From contig KB445792.1 in the NCBI GenBank assembly GCA_000320605.2, positions 186,001-250,000 on the forward strand: DNA of 64,000 nt. The letters run 5' to 3'. Position 1 is the first letter of the stretch, and each line of letters begins with the position of its first letter. Origin of the DNA: Gelatoporia subvermispora B (taxonomy: Eukaryota; Basidiomycota; Agaricomycetes; Polyporales; Gelatoporiaceae). Of the stretch, positions 20,266 through 32,467 are shown piece by piece. Below the pieces are notes generated by a model. It searched no databases. It was not told the DNA's origin and was given only the letters and a program-made list of their open reading frames with translations. Position numbers and translations under genes: made by a program.

Positions 20266-20836
20266 GATGGTGAATGATAGTGATTGCTCGCGGACATCCA
20301 CGGATAGTGGCGAGGCGGGATGCGTCTAGCCGGCAAGGGCCGACGGCGCGAACTCCCGTCGCTCGCCACATGAACAAAAGATTGCGATGCTCACTGCAGG
20401 GATCCAAAACGCACGGAGTGCGGCGTGATGGACTTGGTGCGAGCGGGTTTCCTTGGACGTATACCCGAGGCCATGGTGGAGATCATTGCAATGCTGAAAT
20501 CCCTGTACGCATGAACTTCAGTCGCCATTGCGACCCAATCATCCGGCTGCAATTGAGTATTCCAAGATCAGGAGCAAATGACCGCGTTTGGCAAGGCTTG
20601 AGTTTCAAGAATAATGCCTCAGTATCGAGCACTGGTTCGGGCGAAAGAAGCAGATTGCATTGACCTAAGACCACTTGAGACAGGTTGAGGACAACTGGAA
20701 TAAGGCTGAGAGACTAGGTCACTAGGAGCTGAGCGTGACCCATACAGAAAGTCACGTGGTGACAATGATGAGGTGACGTGTAACGGTGCGCGTCGTACTA
20801 CTAGCGTTCCCGCCAATTGGCGGGTTTAGTTGAGCT
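20266..20836. other. intergenic between divergent genes
   Basis: This is a shared upstream region of the PLP enzyme (minus) and the metallophosphoesterase (plus). It ends with a 16-bp palindrome at 20809-20824. The missing first exon of the phosphoesterase gene may also lie here. Confidence 0.4.
20809..20824. promoter_or_regulatory. perfect 16-bp palindrome, E2F/MBF-like
   Basis: The sequence CCCGCCAATTGGCGGG reads the same on both strands. It contains TTCCCGCC-type half sites on each side and a central CCAAT. It lies just before the first open frame of the metallophosphoesterase. A transcription-factor role is inference. Confidence 0.35.
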
Positions 20837-22201
20837 GTGCCTTCAAGGGTTGACCTACCACTATCTGCAACGTCGTCAGTGCCTTCGGGCGCGACATTTA
20901 TCTCTGAACTCATCCTCAAACCACTTGCTATTGTTGATCATTCGGAATGGGTGAGGCAACTGCGGTGTGTCCATGTTCGTGGCCTCGTTGAGACATCGAA
21001 TCTCTGTTCAGCAGATGAGTCGCCTGCGAGCGCGAATTTTTCGTTCCCTGGAGCAAAGGTGTACCTTGACTACGATATTCACGACCCCCCTCCGATACCT
21101 AGCTCCAAGTGGACCCGGTTTGTGTGCATCAGCGACTCCCACGCAACGCGGTTCGCCGTTCCCGACGGCGACGTACTACTCCATAGCGGCGATCTAACGT
21201 ATTACAGTACATTCGGCGATTTTGAGGTCACAGCGGAATGGTTGAGGGAGCTACCTCATCCCACCAAGATGTCAGTGACATCGGACTCTGCGGGTTGTTC
21301 GTATGGCCTCATTTGCGGCGCAGAGTGATCGGAGGTAATCATGACTTCGCATTGCACGCTCAAGATGGATGGTACGACAGGAATTACCGTAGATTCCATG
21401 ACGAAGATAAGCAGGTATGTGCGGTACTGTCTTCTCTATGTGGCACGCCCGGTTGACCGTGGGTAGGATGTGGAAGCAATCTCGAACCTTTTCAGGGGCA
21501 GCGCGGCGGAGCGAGCGGGTATCGTCTACCTGGAGAATGAGCGATATGATTTCCACGTAAGAGATGGTGGTAAGAAGTGGACCGTCTATGGTTCCCCGGT
21601 CAGTGTCATCGCACGGGATGGATCCCACTGAATTTGCCATGCACTTTCGTATTGACGTGTCACTCAGTGGACGCCTGCATTCGGTAATTGGGCATTCAAT
21701 TACGATCGTGGCAGAGAAGCCGAAGGTAACGTTTATCATTTCCTTTCTTGATGTTCTCATGTTCCACGGCTCGTATAGATTTGATATCAACCTTTCCTCA
21801 AACTGATATCCTGTATGTGATTTTCTAATCACTCCTTCCATGCGCATTTCAACGTTTGTTCTAGCCTGACCCACGGGCCACCATTCCACATTTTGGACAA
21901 GGTCCTAACAGGAAGACATGTTGGTTGCGCCGCTCTCTCGGCACGACTTCCATCGCTGCGACCGCGCCTACACGTTTTTGGGCATATTCACGAAGACCAT
22001 GGTGCGATTGTCCGCGAGTGGACAGCCGGTCCCGACATAGTTCGGGGTGGCGATAATGGGGTAGAAAACCCAAGCGAGCATACCGTCTTTGTGAATGCCG
22101 CGAATTTTCCCTTAGGTCCGCGAGCACGCACGTCCGACGGTCAGCAGGTGCCGGTCGGGGGAGCGCCCTTCCAGCCTGTCATCGTTGATCTACTTGATTG
22201 A
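20837..22201 (+). CDS. metallophosphoesterase (MPPED/UPF0046-like), N-terminus unresolved
   Basis: This is a calcineurin-fold phosphoesterase that probably hydrolyses a phosphomonoester or cyclic nucleotide phosphodiester using two metal ions. Exons are 20837-21270, 21324-21414, 21467-21598, 21668-21725, 21779-21812 and 21865-22201. The conserved metal ligands are all present once spliced: SDSH, SGDLT, IGGNHD, LTHGPP and GHIHEDHG. The GNHD and THGPP motifs are each rebuilt exactly across an intron, which supports the exon choices. The frame opens with GTG at 20837 directly after a stop, and there is no ATG before the catalytic domain. The true start is probably in an upstream exon I could not place, and the first hundred residues shown are uncertain. 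The last exon includes an NAANFPLGPRART segment typical of the family end. Confidence 0.85.
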
Positions 22202-23217
22202 GGTACGAACTGTAATGAGATTGTATGTGTGCGTTTGTGTCGTCTGTGTGAGATTGAACAGTGTGCCACATTGCATGGATTGTGGGTGACAGACCGCAGG
22301 CTGAAATGTTCATTCCAACGAAATCTGTGCCGCCAGTCGGGTCGCGGATCTGACCCGTGTGTTTGTTGTACAGCCCGTGTCAGGTCGGTCTGCCACCCAA
22401 GCCTTCTCGAGTTCTCAGTTACATAAGCAATCGGAGACGTGTTTATTTTGTCAGTAAATTGTGGTAATTAATCGGATCAGTAGGTTGACTTCATGGACTA
22501 CGCGTTGTCTTTTGCTATGTCTCGGTGAATGGTGGTTTAGAGACGTCGGAAGCCCGACCACGGCCATAGTGGAATTCGTCTCTGTTCTTCGACAATCCAA
22601 TCACCGAAGATCCGAATCTCAAATTGCTCTACCTGACTGCGCTTCTCACCTTCAGGCACTGTCTCCTGGTCTAGACCATCTCATCATGTCATTGCGACAC
22701 TTGCCAGTAGTCTCGCCCGGGCGTTTGCACAGGTTGCGCAATCGTCGGGGCATCGAGTCGAAGGAACCGTCGGACCCGTCTCACTCTCCATCTAATCGAA
22801 CATTTCTGACTCGACTGATTCTTTGACTCTGGTCATCGTTCTGCTTTCTAACATCTATCAGTGGAACGCAACAAGGGATAGTCAGCAAGTGCTCATTGAG
22901 ACATCGCCACGCGCACGAGGCGGCATGCTGTGGGAAGGTACACCCCAAAGCCGGTCTCAAACCGCCACGAGGCGTGCCGGAGCGCTATCACTTAGCTCCG
23001 TACTCGCGTTTCGGCTAAGCACAAGCACTGACGGGTGCACCTGCTCGTCACCAAGGAGGCTGTATCGATGACATTGTCGGACATCGGCATGCGGTGCAAT
23101 ATGGCGCTTGCAATGTTCGCACCGTAGAACGTCCGTCCTTCAAAAGCCCCGCTCCTGTGCAACAGCAACTCAACATCCACGCTCTCAGTCAGACGCAAGC
23201 AAGCAGACACAGCTACA
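22202..23217. other. intergenic, about 1.0 kb
   Basis: It contains only short, unconvincing reading frames. The last 100 bp are the likely leader of the dehydrogenase gene that follows. I see nothing else. Confidence 0.4.
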
Positions 23218-24257
23218 ATGGATTCACAACGTAAAGTTTGGTTCATCACCGGTGCGTTGGTCACTTGTTGTTACGTCCCGAGTAGTAGTTCATTTTGTCG
23301 TCAGGCACATCCTCTGGCTTCGGCAAGCGTCTCGTGGCGGAAGTCCTCTCTCGCGGAGACTATGTCATCGCTACCGCGCGCTGCCTTGAGAAAATGCATA
23401 ATATCTTCTCCCTACCTACGTCGGAAGCTCGCCGGCTATATCTCCTCCAACTAGATGTCACAGACAGCATGGACATCATTCAAGATCGGATAGAGGAAGC
23501 TATCAGCGTGTGGGGACGCATCGACGTCATCGTCAACAACGCTGGCTATGGCGTGAAGGCCATCCTTGAAGAGGGAGGGTACGTGGCTGAACAAGGGACT
23601 GTATCGGATTCGCAATATCTGACATATGTCATTCCCACAGCGCACTTGCTGCATTGACACAATTCCAAGCCAATGTATTTGGCGCCGTTAATGTCACGAA
23701 CGCTATTCTGCCACACTTCCGGGAGCGCGGCTCAGGTACAGTCGTGTTTATCGGTAGTCGATCAGCTTGGCGCGGAGAAGCATCTGTAAGTAATTAAATG
23801 ATCATCATGAGCTTGTTCCTGACTTGCTCTTCAGGTTGTGGGTTTCTACTCGGCCTCCAAAGCAGCTCTGCACACCATTGGAGAGGCGTATGCGTCAGAA
23901 CTGCGGCCATTCGGCATCCGCGTCCTCATCGTTGCACCTGGATCATTCCGCACCGAGGGCGTACATGCATACCCTGTCACCATCCACAATCACATCCCCG
24001 ACTACGACGACATGCGCGCGACAAGCATGGCGCGGTTCACAGGCATTGCCGGCCGCGAAAAGGGAGATCCCGCAAAAGCGATGACGCTCGTCGTCGATGT
24101 CGTACGCGGGGAGGGCCGCGCACGTGGTCGCGAATGGCCACTGTGGCTCGTCCTCGGAAAAGACGCATATGTCGATGTGCGGAACAAATGCAACAAAATC
24201 CTTGATACGCTGGATGCATGGGAGGACGTCGCGACTGATGTTGACTTCGACCACTAG
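23218..24257 (+). CDS. short-chain dehydrogenase/reductase, 291 aa
   Basis: This is a classical SDR, an NAD(P)-dependent oxidoreductase of unknown substrate. Exons are 23218-23251, 23305-23578, 23641-23785 and 23835-24257. The nucleotide-binding motif TGTSSGFG is rebuilt across the first intron. It is followed by the LDVTD acidic segment, the structural NNAGYG, the catalytic serine in FIGSRSAWRG, and the catalytic pair in YSASK. PGSFRTE lies where substrate-loop residues are expected. The exon sum is exactly 876 nt. The length and C-terminus match fungal SDRs annotated as NAD(P)-binding proteins. There is no signal peptide or membrane segment, so it is likely cytosolic. Neighbouring genes do not point to a pathway. 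Confidence 0.88.
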
Positions 24258-24837
24258 AAGATGATGCTTACCTATCTTGCAGTATATGATACCAAGGACT
24301 CCTAATCACTTTTAGATCTAGACTATTTTTATAATATGTACATCGATGCAAAACCTCTCCTCGCAATATCACTCATACTAGCAATCGCAATTAGCTGTAC
24401 AACAGTGCTACATATCGGCTTTACAATATAATCTCGCATTATTTCGGATATCATACCGTTGAACCGTGCTTAAAATTGTCTGGAATATTACCGGATCAGG
24501 AACTCTTACCTGGTGGCGTTGAATCTAGCAGTAGTGAAGAACAGTCGTAAATATTCCGACGTTCATGAGAATTTCGCTGAGAGAGGTTAATATGCTCCGA
24601 GCACTTCGCGAATGACAATATAGCAGCCTCTACCCTGAATAGCATACACACAACCTCATCACCGGCGTGCAAGAAACCGGGTGACTTCTAACTGATCTAT
24701 TAAATCTATGAAGGAGATCTACGCCTCTCGCGGGAGCGTGCGACGAAGTGAAATCGTGTCAGAGGTACCTATGCGGTCAGAATGAATGACCAGATGCGAT
24801 GCAGCCGGAAGTCCAGCGTGTGTTATGAGAAATACTT
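24258..24837. other. intergenic, about 580 bp
   Basis: This is AT-rich sequence between convergent genes. I see no reading frame or repeat of note. Confidence 0.4.
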
Positions 24838-26788
24838 TCAGAGTAAAAGCAGTGCAACGGCAGTCAGGGCGCTGTTAGATGCATCAGTGGTCCGGAATCT
24901 CCTGAACAGGACCATTGCACGTACGATGATGAGAAGAACATCGCGAGATCTGGAGATGCAGTATTAGCCAATCACTATGGCGGTCTTGATGCATGGACTC
25001 ACATTGAATGAGAAGAAACGCCTAAACGGCCGTGAGCTCGTGATAGTGATCAGAGTGATGAGTACTCACCGAGAGCGTGTCCGCTGTTCCGTCAGGTGAG
25101 TACAATGATGTGACAATCAACTGACTACGAAATGGTCAGCGTCTTATACAGAAGTTCCGTTGCAAGGCAACTCACTTGACAGCAGCGGGAGTTCCGCTCA
25201 AAAACATAGCGACAAACCTCTCCGCCTTTGCGTCCTTATCGATCATGCCGGCCTTGACCATGCTCTGCACCAGGAACACGCCGATCACTGGCAGGATGAC
25301 GAGCTTCGCCACTGTCACGAGAACCATAGCCATAATGGGTAGTCGGGACAACGGGCGCGGAACCCGCAGTCTCGCGAATGATGCTCCAAGTAGAATAAGG
25401 GCGAGCGGTACGGCTAGGTCTCCAAGAAATTGAGCTGCGCATTGCCAGTAAGGGACCATACATGTGGCGCATCATCGAAGTGATGAATTCAGCGTACCTG
25501 TGTCAATGACGAATGCTAGCGGCGGGCGGCCATCTGGGCCGTGCCATGCTGGGCCACCATCACTAGAGACATCTACGAAAAGCGCTTTCAAATCTTGGAT
25601 TAGTGCAATGGGGAGGGAAATCGATAGTGTGAGTGTAATGGGTGTAACGACGACAGTGAGGGGTTTCAGAGCTTTGAGCACTCGATGAACAACAGGGAAT
25701 TTCGGGGATCGGGGATCGACAGGGGAAGCCTCATGTAGAGTGGGTGCCGACGAAGGGTGGGTCATCGATGCGCGGCGTGATACAGGTGCCGTGTTCGCGG
25801 CAGTAGGTTGCTGAGAGTGTAAAGAAGTCGTGGACAAGTGTGACGCTCGTCTGGTAAGCTGCACATCTGAAATCGCATCGAGTTCGTTCATGTCGTTTGG
25901 CATAAACTGCACAGCAGGCAATCCACATATTTTCTCTTCTGCGGATATCCTTGGGTCTTTCAAGGACTCGACGTCTTTCTCTGAGATAGGCGGGTCGACC
26001 GGTTTCTCCTCGATTCGGAGCAGATAACGAGCGACTAGTCGGCCGATAGGCTTCTCCTTCCATGTAACTGGACGCTCCGCTTCCTCTCCTTGAGGAACAC
26101 CTGGCAGGTAGTCCCAGGAGAGTGAATTGGCAGCGCCACCCACCCAAAAAGTGAGATGATATGATACAATGAAAATGGATACAAATGATACGCCCACTGC
26201 ATTGGCGTCAGTTTACAGAGACATTGAGCGAGGTGATTCGGTACATACAAGCTGGGTCTGTAGCTGGATTGAAGGGTGCCTGTTCTGTCACTGACATGAC
26301 GACGGCATTCGCTAGTAAAGTAGGGGAGCAAATAACATAACTATGGCGTCGTGTGCGTGACAATCATAACACTGACGTAGGTTGCCCCAGTTACTCATGC
26401 CGGTCACGATGATGATACCTTGCCAGAAATTCCTAGGAACATAACATACTTCTCGTATGAGAAGACCAAATAGGAATCCAATGCCCTCATATGTGAATGC
26501 TGTCAAAAACAGCGGACCGAGCGCAGAGATATTCGAGGGCGTGAATGCAGGTACAATGTTTGCGAAGATCAGGCACGGGAGAGATATGTTCATTGTGACG
26601 CAGGACGCCCCTCGGGATGCCGCGGGGGGAAACATGTCTTTCTTTGCGATGAGATATCCGAAGAATATGGCGATGAAACTGCCAAGGCATGTTAGTGGTA
26701 TCAGATTGTCGACGAACATGAACCAAATGACTCACGTCTTGATTAGAGGCATTATGCCTGAATATATGAGGAATGCTGCGGACGCCAT
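24838..26788 (-). CDS. auxin efflux carrier (AEC) family transporter, copy 1, 502 aa
   Basis: This is an integral membrane transporter of the AEC/PIN-like family, presumed to export small organic anions. Minus-strand exons are 26788-26736, 26678-26377, 26311-26249, 26196-25498, 25434-25176, 25124-25070, 25021-25003, 24949-24925 and 24871-24838 (1509 nt). The N-terminal half has five hydrophobic spans with the family segments FPPAASRGAS and SLPCLIFANIVPAF, and GMSNWGNLPNAVV across an intron. A hydrophilic loop of about 180 residues follows and is rich in Ser/Thr. The C-terminal half starts near LTVVVTPITLTLSIS and has VPLALILLGASFARL and GTPAAVNQLIVTSLYSPDG. The last four exons are tiny (55, 19, 25 and 34 nt). 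The gene downstream in transcription (27799-29764) is a tandem paralogue. The substrate is unknown. Confidence 0.88.
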
Positions 26789-27798
26789 AGTCTCAAGCCG
26801 GTCCAATTGACAGCGGTTCTGTGAGACACTCTGAAAACTTTAGGGCAATGTGGATGGACGTCAGGTAGTCCCTCGTCTGAAAACTTTGTGGGACGAGACC
26901 CCGAGTCTCAAACGCCGACACGCGGAAGACGGGAGGCCTCGCGTAGTCTCACGGAGAAGTCTCAACGCGGGGGAATGGACCGACGCGCTCGAGACCGCAC
27001 AGAAGAAAGGTGACAATTTAGTCATAAGAACATCTCGTGGCATTGGGGTACCGCTCTGGAGGCTTATCATCATTTCCGAGTGAATCCAGTCTTGAAATCT
27101 GCAACAGCACGCGATGGCGTCGCGGCCCGCTGTCCCGGGCGGCTGTTGAGGCGGCCGACTTGCTAAAGCGCTCAGCCTACCTTGGCCAGAATCCAGCCTA
27201 TGAAGGGATCCTACAAGCTGTAGAGTGTTGTGCTGCTCACATCGTCAAGGTAAAGCGTGGTGATTTCTGACAAATATGATTACCTGATAGGCTGCCTCAT
27301 GGAGTCAGGTTTCGGATGCGACACGGCCGAAAGAAAGACTTCGAAAGACGTTGTTCGCAGAAGTTACATTTACCATAAGTTGGGTTTCCGCGAGCCTCCA
27401 CCTAAGGTTCCAGAAGATTCAATCGTGCGAATCGCGGAATATATAACAGGCACTGACATGCAAAACCTGGCCGGTGTACGCCCATGCCACATTCCGACCG
27501 CGATCGGAACTTCTTCATCAATCTCACTACAAGTCGCTACACATCAGCAGTAATCGCAACCCCCAGAGACATCGCTTCAAATGTTATTGGCCAATACGTT
27601 CTCGAATGTGCATGCGATAAACGCTCAATATCTCCCAAATCGATCCTGATAGCCAGTCTGCGTGAGGTCATACCCGACAGTCTACGGACATCTCCTAGCC
27701 GCCCGGGATACATTCCACATGTTCGGCTTTTATCGGACAGCAGGTCTGGTGATGACCAGACAGACGTGAAGCTGTCCAAAGACGTAAAACACGTCAGA
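26789..27798. other. spacer between the AEC copies with an unidentified coding-like stretch
   Basis: Plus-strand frames at about 27094-27251, 27292-27552 and 27484-27807 read like exons. A GT-AG gap lies at about 27252-27291. Reading across it gives QAVECCAAHIVK followed by CLMESGFGCDTAERK. The translation continues with SYIYHKLGFREPPPKVPED, then shifts frame. I recognise no family. It may be a decayed gene or a small lineage-specific one. Confidence 0.25.
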
Positions 27799-29764
27799 TT
27801 ACACTAGCAATAATGTCACTGCGGTCAATGCCCTGTTCGTCACATTAGTATGTTGCCATGAGGCTATGATTGGATCACATACGCGCAACAAAAGAACGTT
27901 GAAATGTCTGCAATGTGGGACAAATCATTATTCATTCAAATGTTCTTCAACATTATACAGCCACTCACATTGAATGAGAAGGAATGCCTGAGTGCGCCCA
28001 AGGAAACACAGTCAATCAATGGTGAATGTCTTCGCGAGACGTAGCACGTACGGAGAGGGTGTCAGCAGTACCGTCAGGCGAGTATATTCCGGTCACGAGC
28101 AACTGACTATAACTGGAGTCGATATATATGTCAGAACCAGTTGAGAAGCACTCACTTGACTGCTGCTGGCACACCAGCCAGGAAGATGGCAACGAACTTC
28201 TCTGCCTTCGCGTTCTCGTTGATGAGCCCGCCTTTCACCATGCTCTTGACTATAAATATTGCCATGACAGGCATGACAACAAGCTTTGCCACTGTCACAA
28301 GAATTATGGCAACTATAGGCAGGCGGGAGAGTGGTCGCGGTACCCGCAGCCAGGCAAATGAGGCCCCGAGAATCATCAATGCGAGGGGCACAGCTATATC
28401 TCCGATGAATGTAGCTTTGAAGATGGGATGGGGTGTGTCAGTAGGGCCCAAATAGAGGTAGTAGCAGATAGAGCGAACATACCAGTGTCCATGACGAACG
28501 CGAGTGGTGGTCGGCCATCCGGACCATGCCAATCTGGCCCTCCAGTACTTGATACATCTACGAAAAGAGCCTTCAAATCCTGAATTACAGCTATCGGTAT
28601 GGATATGGCCAATGATATGGTGATCGGAGTGAAGGCAGCCTTAAGTGCGTTGAAGGTCCAGCATAGCCACTTAGGTAGTTCTCGAGTTTGGGAAGTCATG
28701 GAGGCAGCCTCCCGTAATGTAGGTGCAGCGGTAGAAGGGTGGGTAGCAAAGCCATTGCGAGAAAGCGATACAATCTCGGCCTCTGAAGCTTGTGCAGGCT
28801 TTGAATTAGTCGATGTGCGTGAATGGCGTCTGGTCAGTACTATGTCCGGTTCCGATGTAGGATCCTGCGAGTCGGACGAACGCGCTTGGACTGTGGTCGC
28901 AGTTTCTATCGCCTCCTCACATGCCTTCTCATTTTTGGAGCCCCCCGAGGCTTCCTGAGGTGAGTCGTTGCTATACAGTAGCACTTCCTCTCTGAGAATG
29001 TAGCGAGCAATAAGCTTGCCTATAGGCTTTTGTTTCCAGGGCACAGGGCGCTCGGCTTCCTCCCCTTGGGGGACACCGGGAAGGTAATCCCATGCGAGGG
29101 ACTGGGCTGCGCCTCCCGCGAAGAATGTAAGGAAATAGGTCACGACGAAGACCGATACGCATGCGGAGCCCACTAAGCCACGGTGAGATTGCGGTTGCAC
29201 GATTGTTTGGAATATAACACATACACGCAGGGTCCGTGTCTGGATCGAAAGGAGGCTGCGCCGTGACAGTCATGACGACAGCAAATGCTGTCAAGGTCGA
29301 TGAGTTCAATATACCAGTTTATTCGGCTAAAATACTGACGAAGATTTCCCCAGTTACTCATGCCCGTAACAAGAACGATGCCTTGCCAGAAGTTCCGCGG
29401 AACATAGCATATTTCCCGTATGATGATACCTAGAAGGCATCCCAAAGCCTGGTACGCGAACGATAGTAGGAACATCGGCCCGAGCACTGATATGTTTTGC
29501 GGCGTGAATGCCGGCACCACACTCGAAAAGATCAAAGCCGGGAGTGATACGTTCATCGCGACATACGATGCTCCCCGGGACGCTGCCGGCGGGAACATCT
29601 CTTTCTTTGCGAGGAGCCATCCGAAGAATATGGCGATGAAGCTACAATGAACACGCGATCGAGGCGGATGTATGAATCAACAGGAATCATCGCCGAAGTC
29701 TCGGCACGCACGATTTTATGAGAGGCATGACGCCTGAGTAGACGAGATACCCCGCAGATGGCAT
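27799..29764 (-). CDS. auxin efflux carrier (AEC) family transporter, copy 2, 499 aa
   Basis: This is a paralogue of the neighbouring transporter with the same fold and presumed organic-anion export role. Minus-strand exons are 29764-29712, 29641-29340, 29287-29225, 29172-28483, 28414-28156, 28106-28052, 27987-27969, 27907-27883 and 27832-27799 (1500 nt). Eight of nine exons are identical in length to those of copy 1. Only the loop exon differs (690 against 699 nt). Conserved pieces include FPPAASRGASYVAMNVSLPA, GMSNWGNLPFAVV, LAVPLAL-type spans in IAVPLALMILGASFAWL, and the GVPAAVNQLLV hinge. The central loop has diverged most, with long stretches not alignable by eye. The two copies are in the same orientation about 1.0 kb apart, so this is a tandem duplication. 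Confidence 0.88.
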
Positions 29765-30550
29765 CTTCCCAAGATAGAACGTGGCAGAGCAAACTTGGCA
29801 CACCGGAGATCCTCGTCGCACGAAAGAGAGCAGGAGTCGCTGCAAGACGACAGTCTGCTTTTTGTCGACATATTACTCCATATTGGCGTCCGAAGGCTCA
29901 TGGCTTTCCGAGAACGGACAACATCCGTCGCCTATTGGTCGGGGCGCAATGGGAGAGCTTCGACCGGCAATGTTGCGGAAGAAAGGCGCAGCACGTGTTC
30001 CATGCATCATTAGCACCTGCGATGGCGAGGCGGCGCAGCGATCGCAGTTGCCGAGTCTCCAGAGCGAGAGTATCTTGCTTTCGTCAAGCGGGCTGCTGTG
30101 TAGCAGAGTCGGTGGTATAGCCAATCAACACAAACCGACGGGCATCCCCAAGTTGGACATGAGGGAACCCGGAATTGCGGAGGTCCGCACTCCGTACTCT
30201 GCAGTACAGAGCGACTGGTACTGCGACCAGTAGCAAAGGCCCACGCGAAATCCAGCGGACCCCGCAATGCAACCGAACTCTTAAGCTGCTTGAGATTCAG
30301 GAGGCTATAGTGACGATCTAAAAACGGCTTTTTTGGGTGGTGGAACAGAGATTGGCCTGACTACAGGCGCCGAAGTATCCAGAAATGGACGTCGACTTGG
30401 CTGGAAGCAGCTTCACTTCTTGAGCGGCGGACGATGTGCGAGGGGCACATCGGGGAGGCCCCTCAAGATACACGTACAGCTAACAATAAGACCTCTTCGT
30501 ACATGTGCCCAAACTGTGCGCAGTATGTATAGGAGGGCGGTATACCGTGA
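29765..30550. other. intergenic, about 790 bp
   Basis: This is upstream of AEC copy 2 and downstream of the NADAR gene. A 150-codon plus-strand frame (29781-30233) has no recognisable domain and looks accidental. Confidence 0.4.
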
Positions 30551-32467
30551 CTACCGCATGGCGCTCTCCGCACGCAAGCGTTCTCGCACCCGCATGAGCG
30601 CCTTTCCCAGCTCATTCGCGCCTTGACCCAGAGGCCCATCGCCGAGGAACGAATCTGCAGCCTCCGCGTACACAATTTCCGCTCCGCCGGTATTCATCAA
30701 CATGCCCTGGAGCGCAGGATGCTGCCTGAACTTGTTATACAAGACCTCGTCAAGCTGTCCCATCGTCAGTCAGTACTCAGTCTCCGCATATCCAGACCGC
30801 TGAAGCACCGACACACTCACCATCTGGTGTACAACCTGACCCCAATCCTGCCGCGCCGCGCCGCCCCAGGATTCAGATGTATTCCGCACATCCTCGGGCG
30901 TCCTACACGCGCGAATAGCCTCCGCGATTTCAGGGTGGCCGTCCATGAACTTGAGCCCTTCCAGTAGGTGGAACGCCGTCGGCCAGCGCGCGCCCGCATA
31001 CTGTACCGCGTACGGCGCCAAGTGCAACAACGCCGAATAATCATTATGGTCGTTCACTCTGATCACCGCAGGCCTCAGCGAGCTCGGCGTGGTCGAGCGC
31101 GCCGGGCCAGGCGACGGTCCGCGGGGCGGTTCCGGGCCAAGCATCGGCACGACACCAGGCACGGACATACCACTAGGCGAGCCCGGTATCGTGGGCATCA
31201 CAGGCGTGGCCGCCGGCGGATACACATACGCCGTCCCGCCGTCGGGCAGGCGCTGCATGACCGGGTCGCCCCCATACACCGGCGTGTACGCCGGAGCATA
31301 CCCGTCCTGGTCCCTCTCCCTCTCCCTGCGGGACCCAAACCGGAGGCTCCCAAACAGGCCCCTCCGCTTCTTCTCCCTGCTCGCGCCCGAACCGCCCGAG
31401 TAGAACCGCCCGGACGCGGAGAGGGGCGGCGCTGTGTAGTTGCGCCGGAGCGCGCCGTCCGCGTGCGGGAGCGGTCTCCGGAGCTCGTCGATGAGCGCGA
31501 GGTACTCCGGCGACTCGAACAGGTCCTTCGGCGGCTCGGGCAGCGGGTTCGCGAGCACGCTCACCCAGGACATCGTCTGCGCGCGGCGGTGCCGCCGGTC
31601 GTACTGCCCGTACTGCCCTGGCGCGAGCCGTGAGGGCGGCCGCGCGGAGGACGGGGGTGCGGGGGCGAACTGCGGCGGGGCGCGCTCCGGCTCCGGAAAG
31701 GCTGGTGTGTTGGGAGGTATAACGGGCTGCGGGAAGCCTGAAGGGGTGCCGTGCGAGATCTGCGGCTCGGGCATGCCCATCGGGGTGCCTCCCGGGATTA
31801 CAGGCTCGCCGAAGTGAACTGGTGTGGAAAACGATCTTGGGCGATGGCGACCAGGATGCGGGGTGGTCGCACCTCGTCGCCGAGGGATGACAGGCGTGGA
31901 TTGACTGCCTGCCGACCCTGGAAAAGGAGGGATGACTGGGCTTGATATGCCCTGACTCCGTGCGATCTCTGGGATGTGAGGCTCGGGCATGGGTGTGCGT
32001 ATGGTGTGTCGCGAATAGGTATTTTGTGGGATGACTGGAGTGCCGGTGCGAGCAGCACTTGGAGCTCGCATCGGCGGGATGACGGGAGCAGTGTTAGAAT
32101 GTGCCATTTGTGGATATCCTCCCTGGGGCATCGCTGCGGGCATGTATGGATATTGCTCTGCAAGTACCGTTTATTGTGAGACGAGAGGAAGGGGGCGGAC
32201 GATCATGTATCACGCACGGCTGTACATCATTCCGGGGTAAGGCATATACTGTCCAGGGATAGAGGATGTTGTGTATGGATACTCCTTCCTGAATGCATTT
32301 GAGAACCATCCTCGAGGGCCTCCGAGGGATTTTGAGCGCTTGGGTTTATACCAACTCCTAGCAGCTGTGCTTTCATAGGCATCGTCATCGTCGTAATCGG
32401 CATCATAGTCATTATTTCTGTAGTCATCATTTCTGTAGCCACGAGCGCGAGAAGAGTTGTTGCCCAT
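30551..32467 (-). CDS. NADAR domain protein with long proline-rich N-terminal region, 596 aa
   Basis: Minus-strand exons are 32467-32218, 32157-30821 and 30754-30551 (1791 nt). The last 160 residues form a NADAR (YbiA/DUF1768-like) domain. It runs from NDHNDYSALLHLAPYAV through RWPTAFHLLEGLKFMDGHP and DWGQVVHQM, then across an intron to YNKFRQHPALQGML and FLGDGPLGQGANELGKAL. NADAR proteins act on NAD- or ADP-ribose-derived and related N-glycosidic substrates. The first exon is rich in Asp, Tyr and Asn. The middle is a disordered Pro/Gly-rich region with six PVIP repeats, followed by a basic GLFGSLRFGSRRERERD patch. This architecture, an enzyme-like domain on a long disordered leader, is common in agaricomycetes. 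The role of the leader is unknown. Confidence 0.85.

Noticed and set aside
29781..30233. 150-codon plus-strand frame upstream of AEC copy 2
   Set aside because: It has no domain, no intron support and a composition like intergenic DNA.
31089..31817. Plus-strand frames opposite the NADAR gene (up to 221 codons)
   Set aside because: They are shadows of the GC-rich, Pro-rich coding exon on the minus strand.
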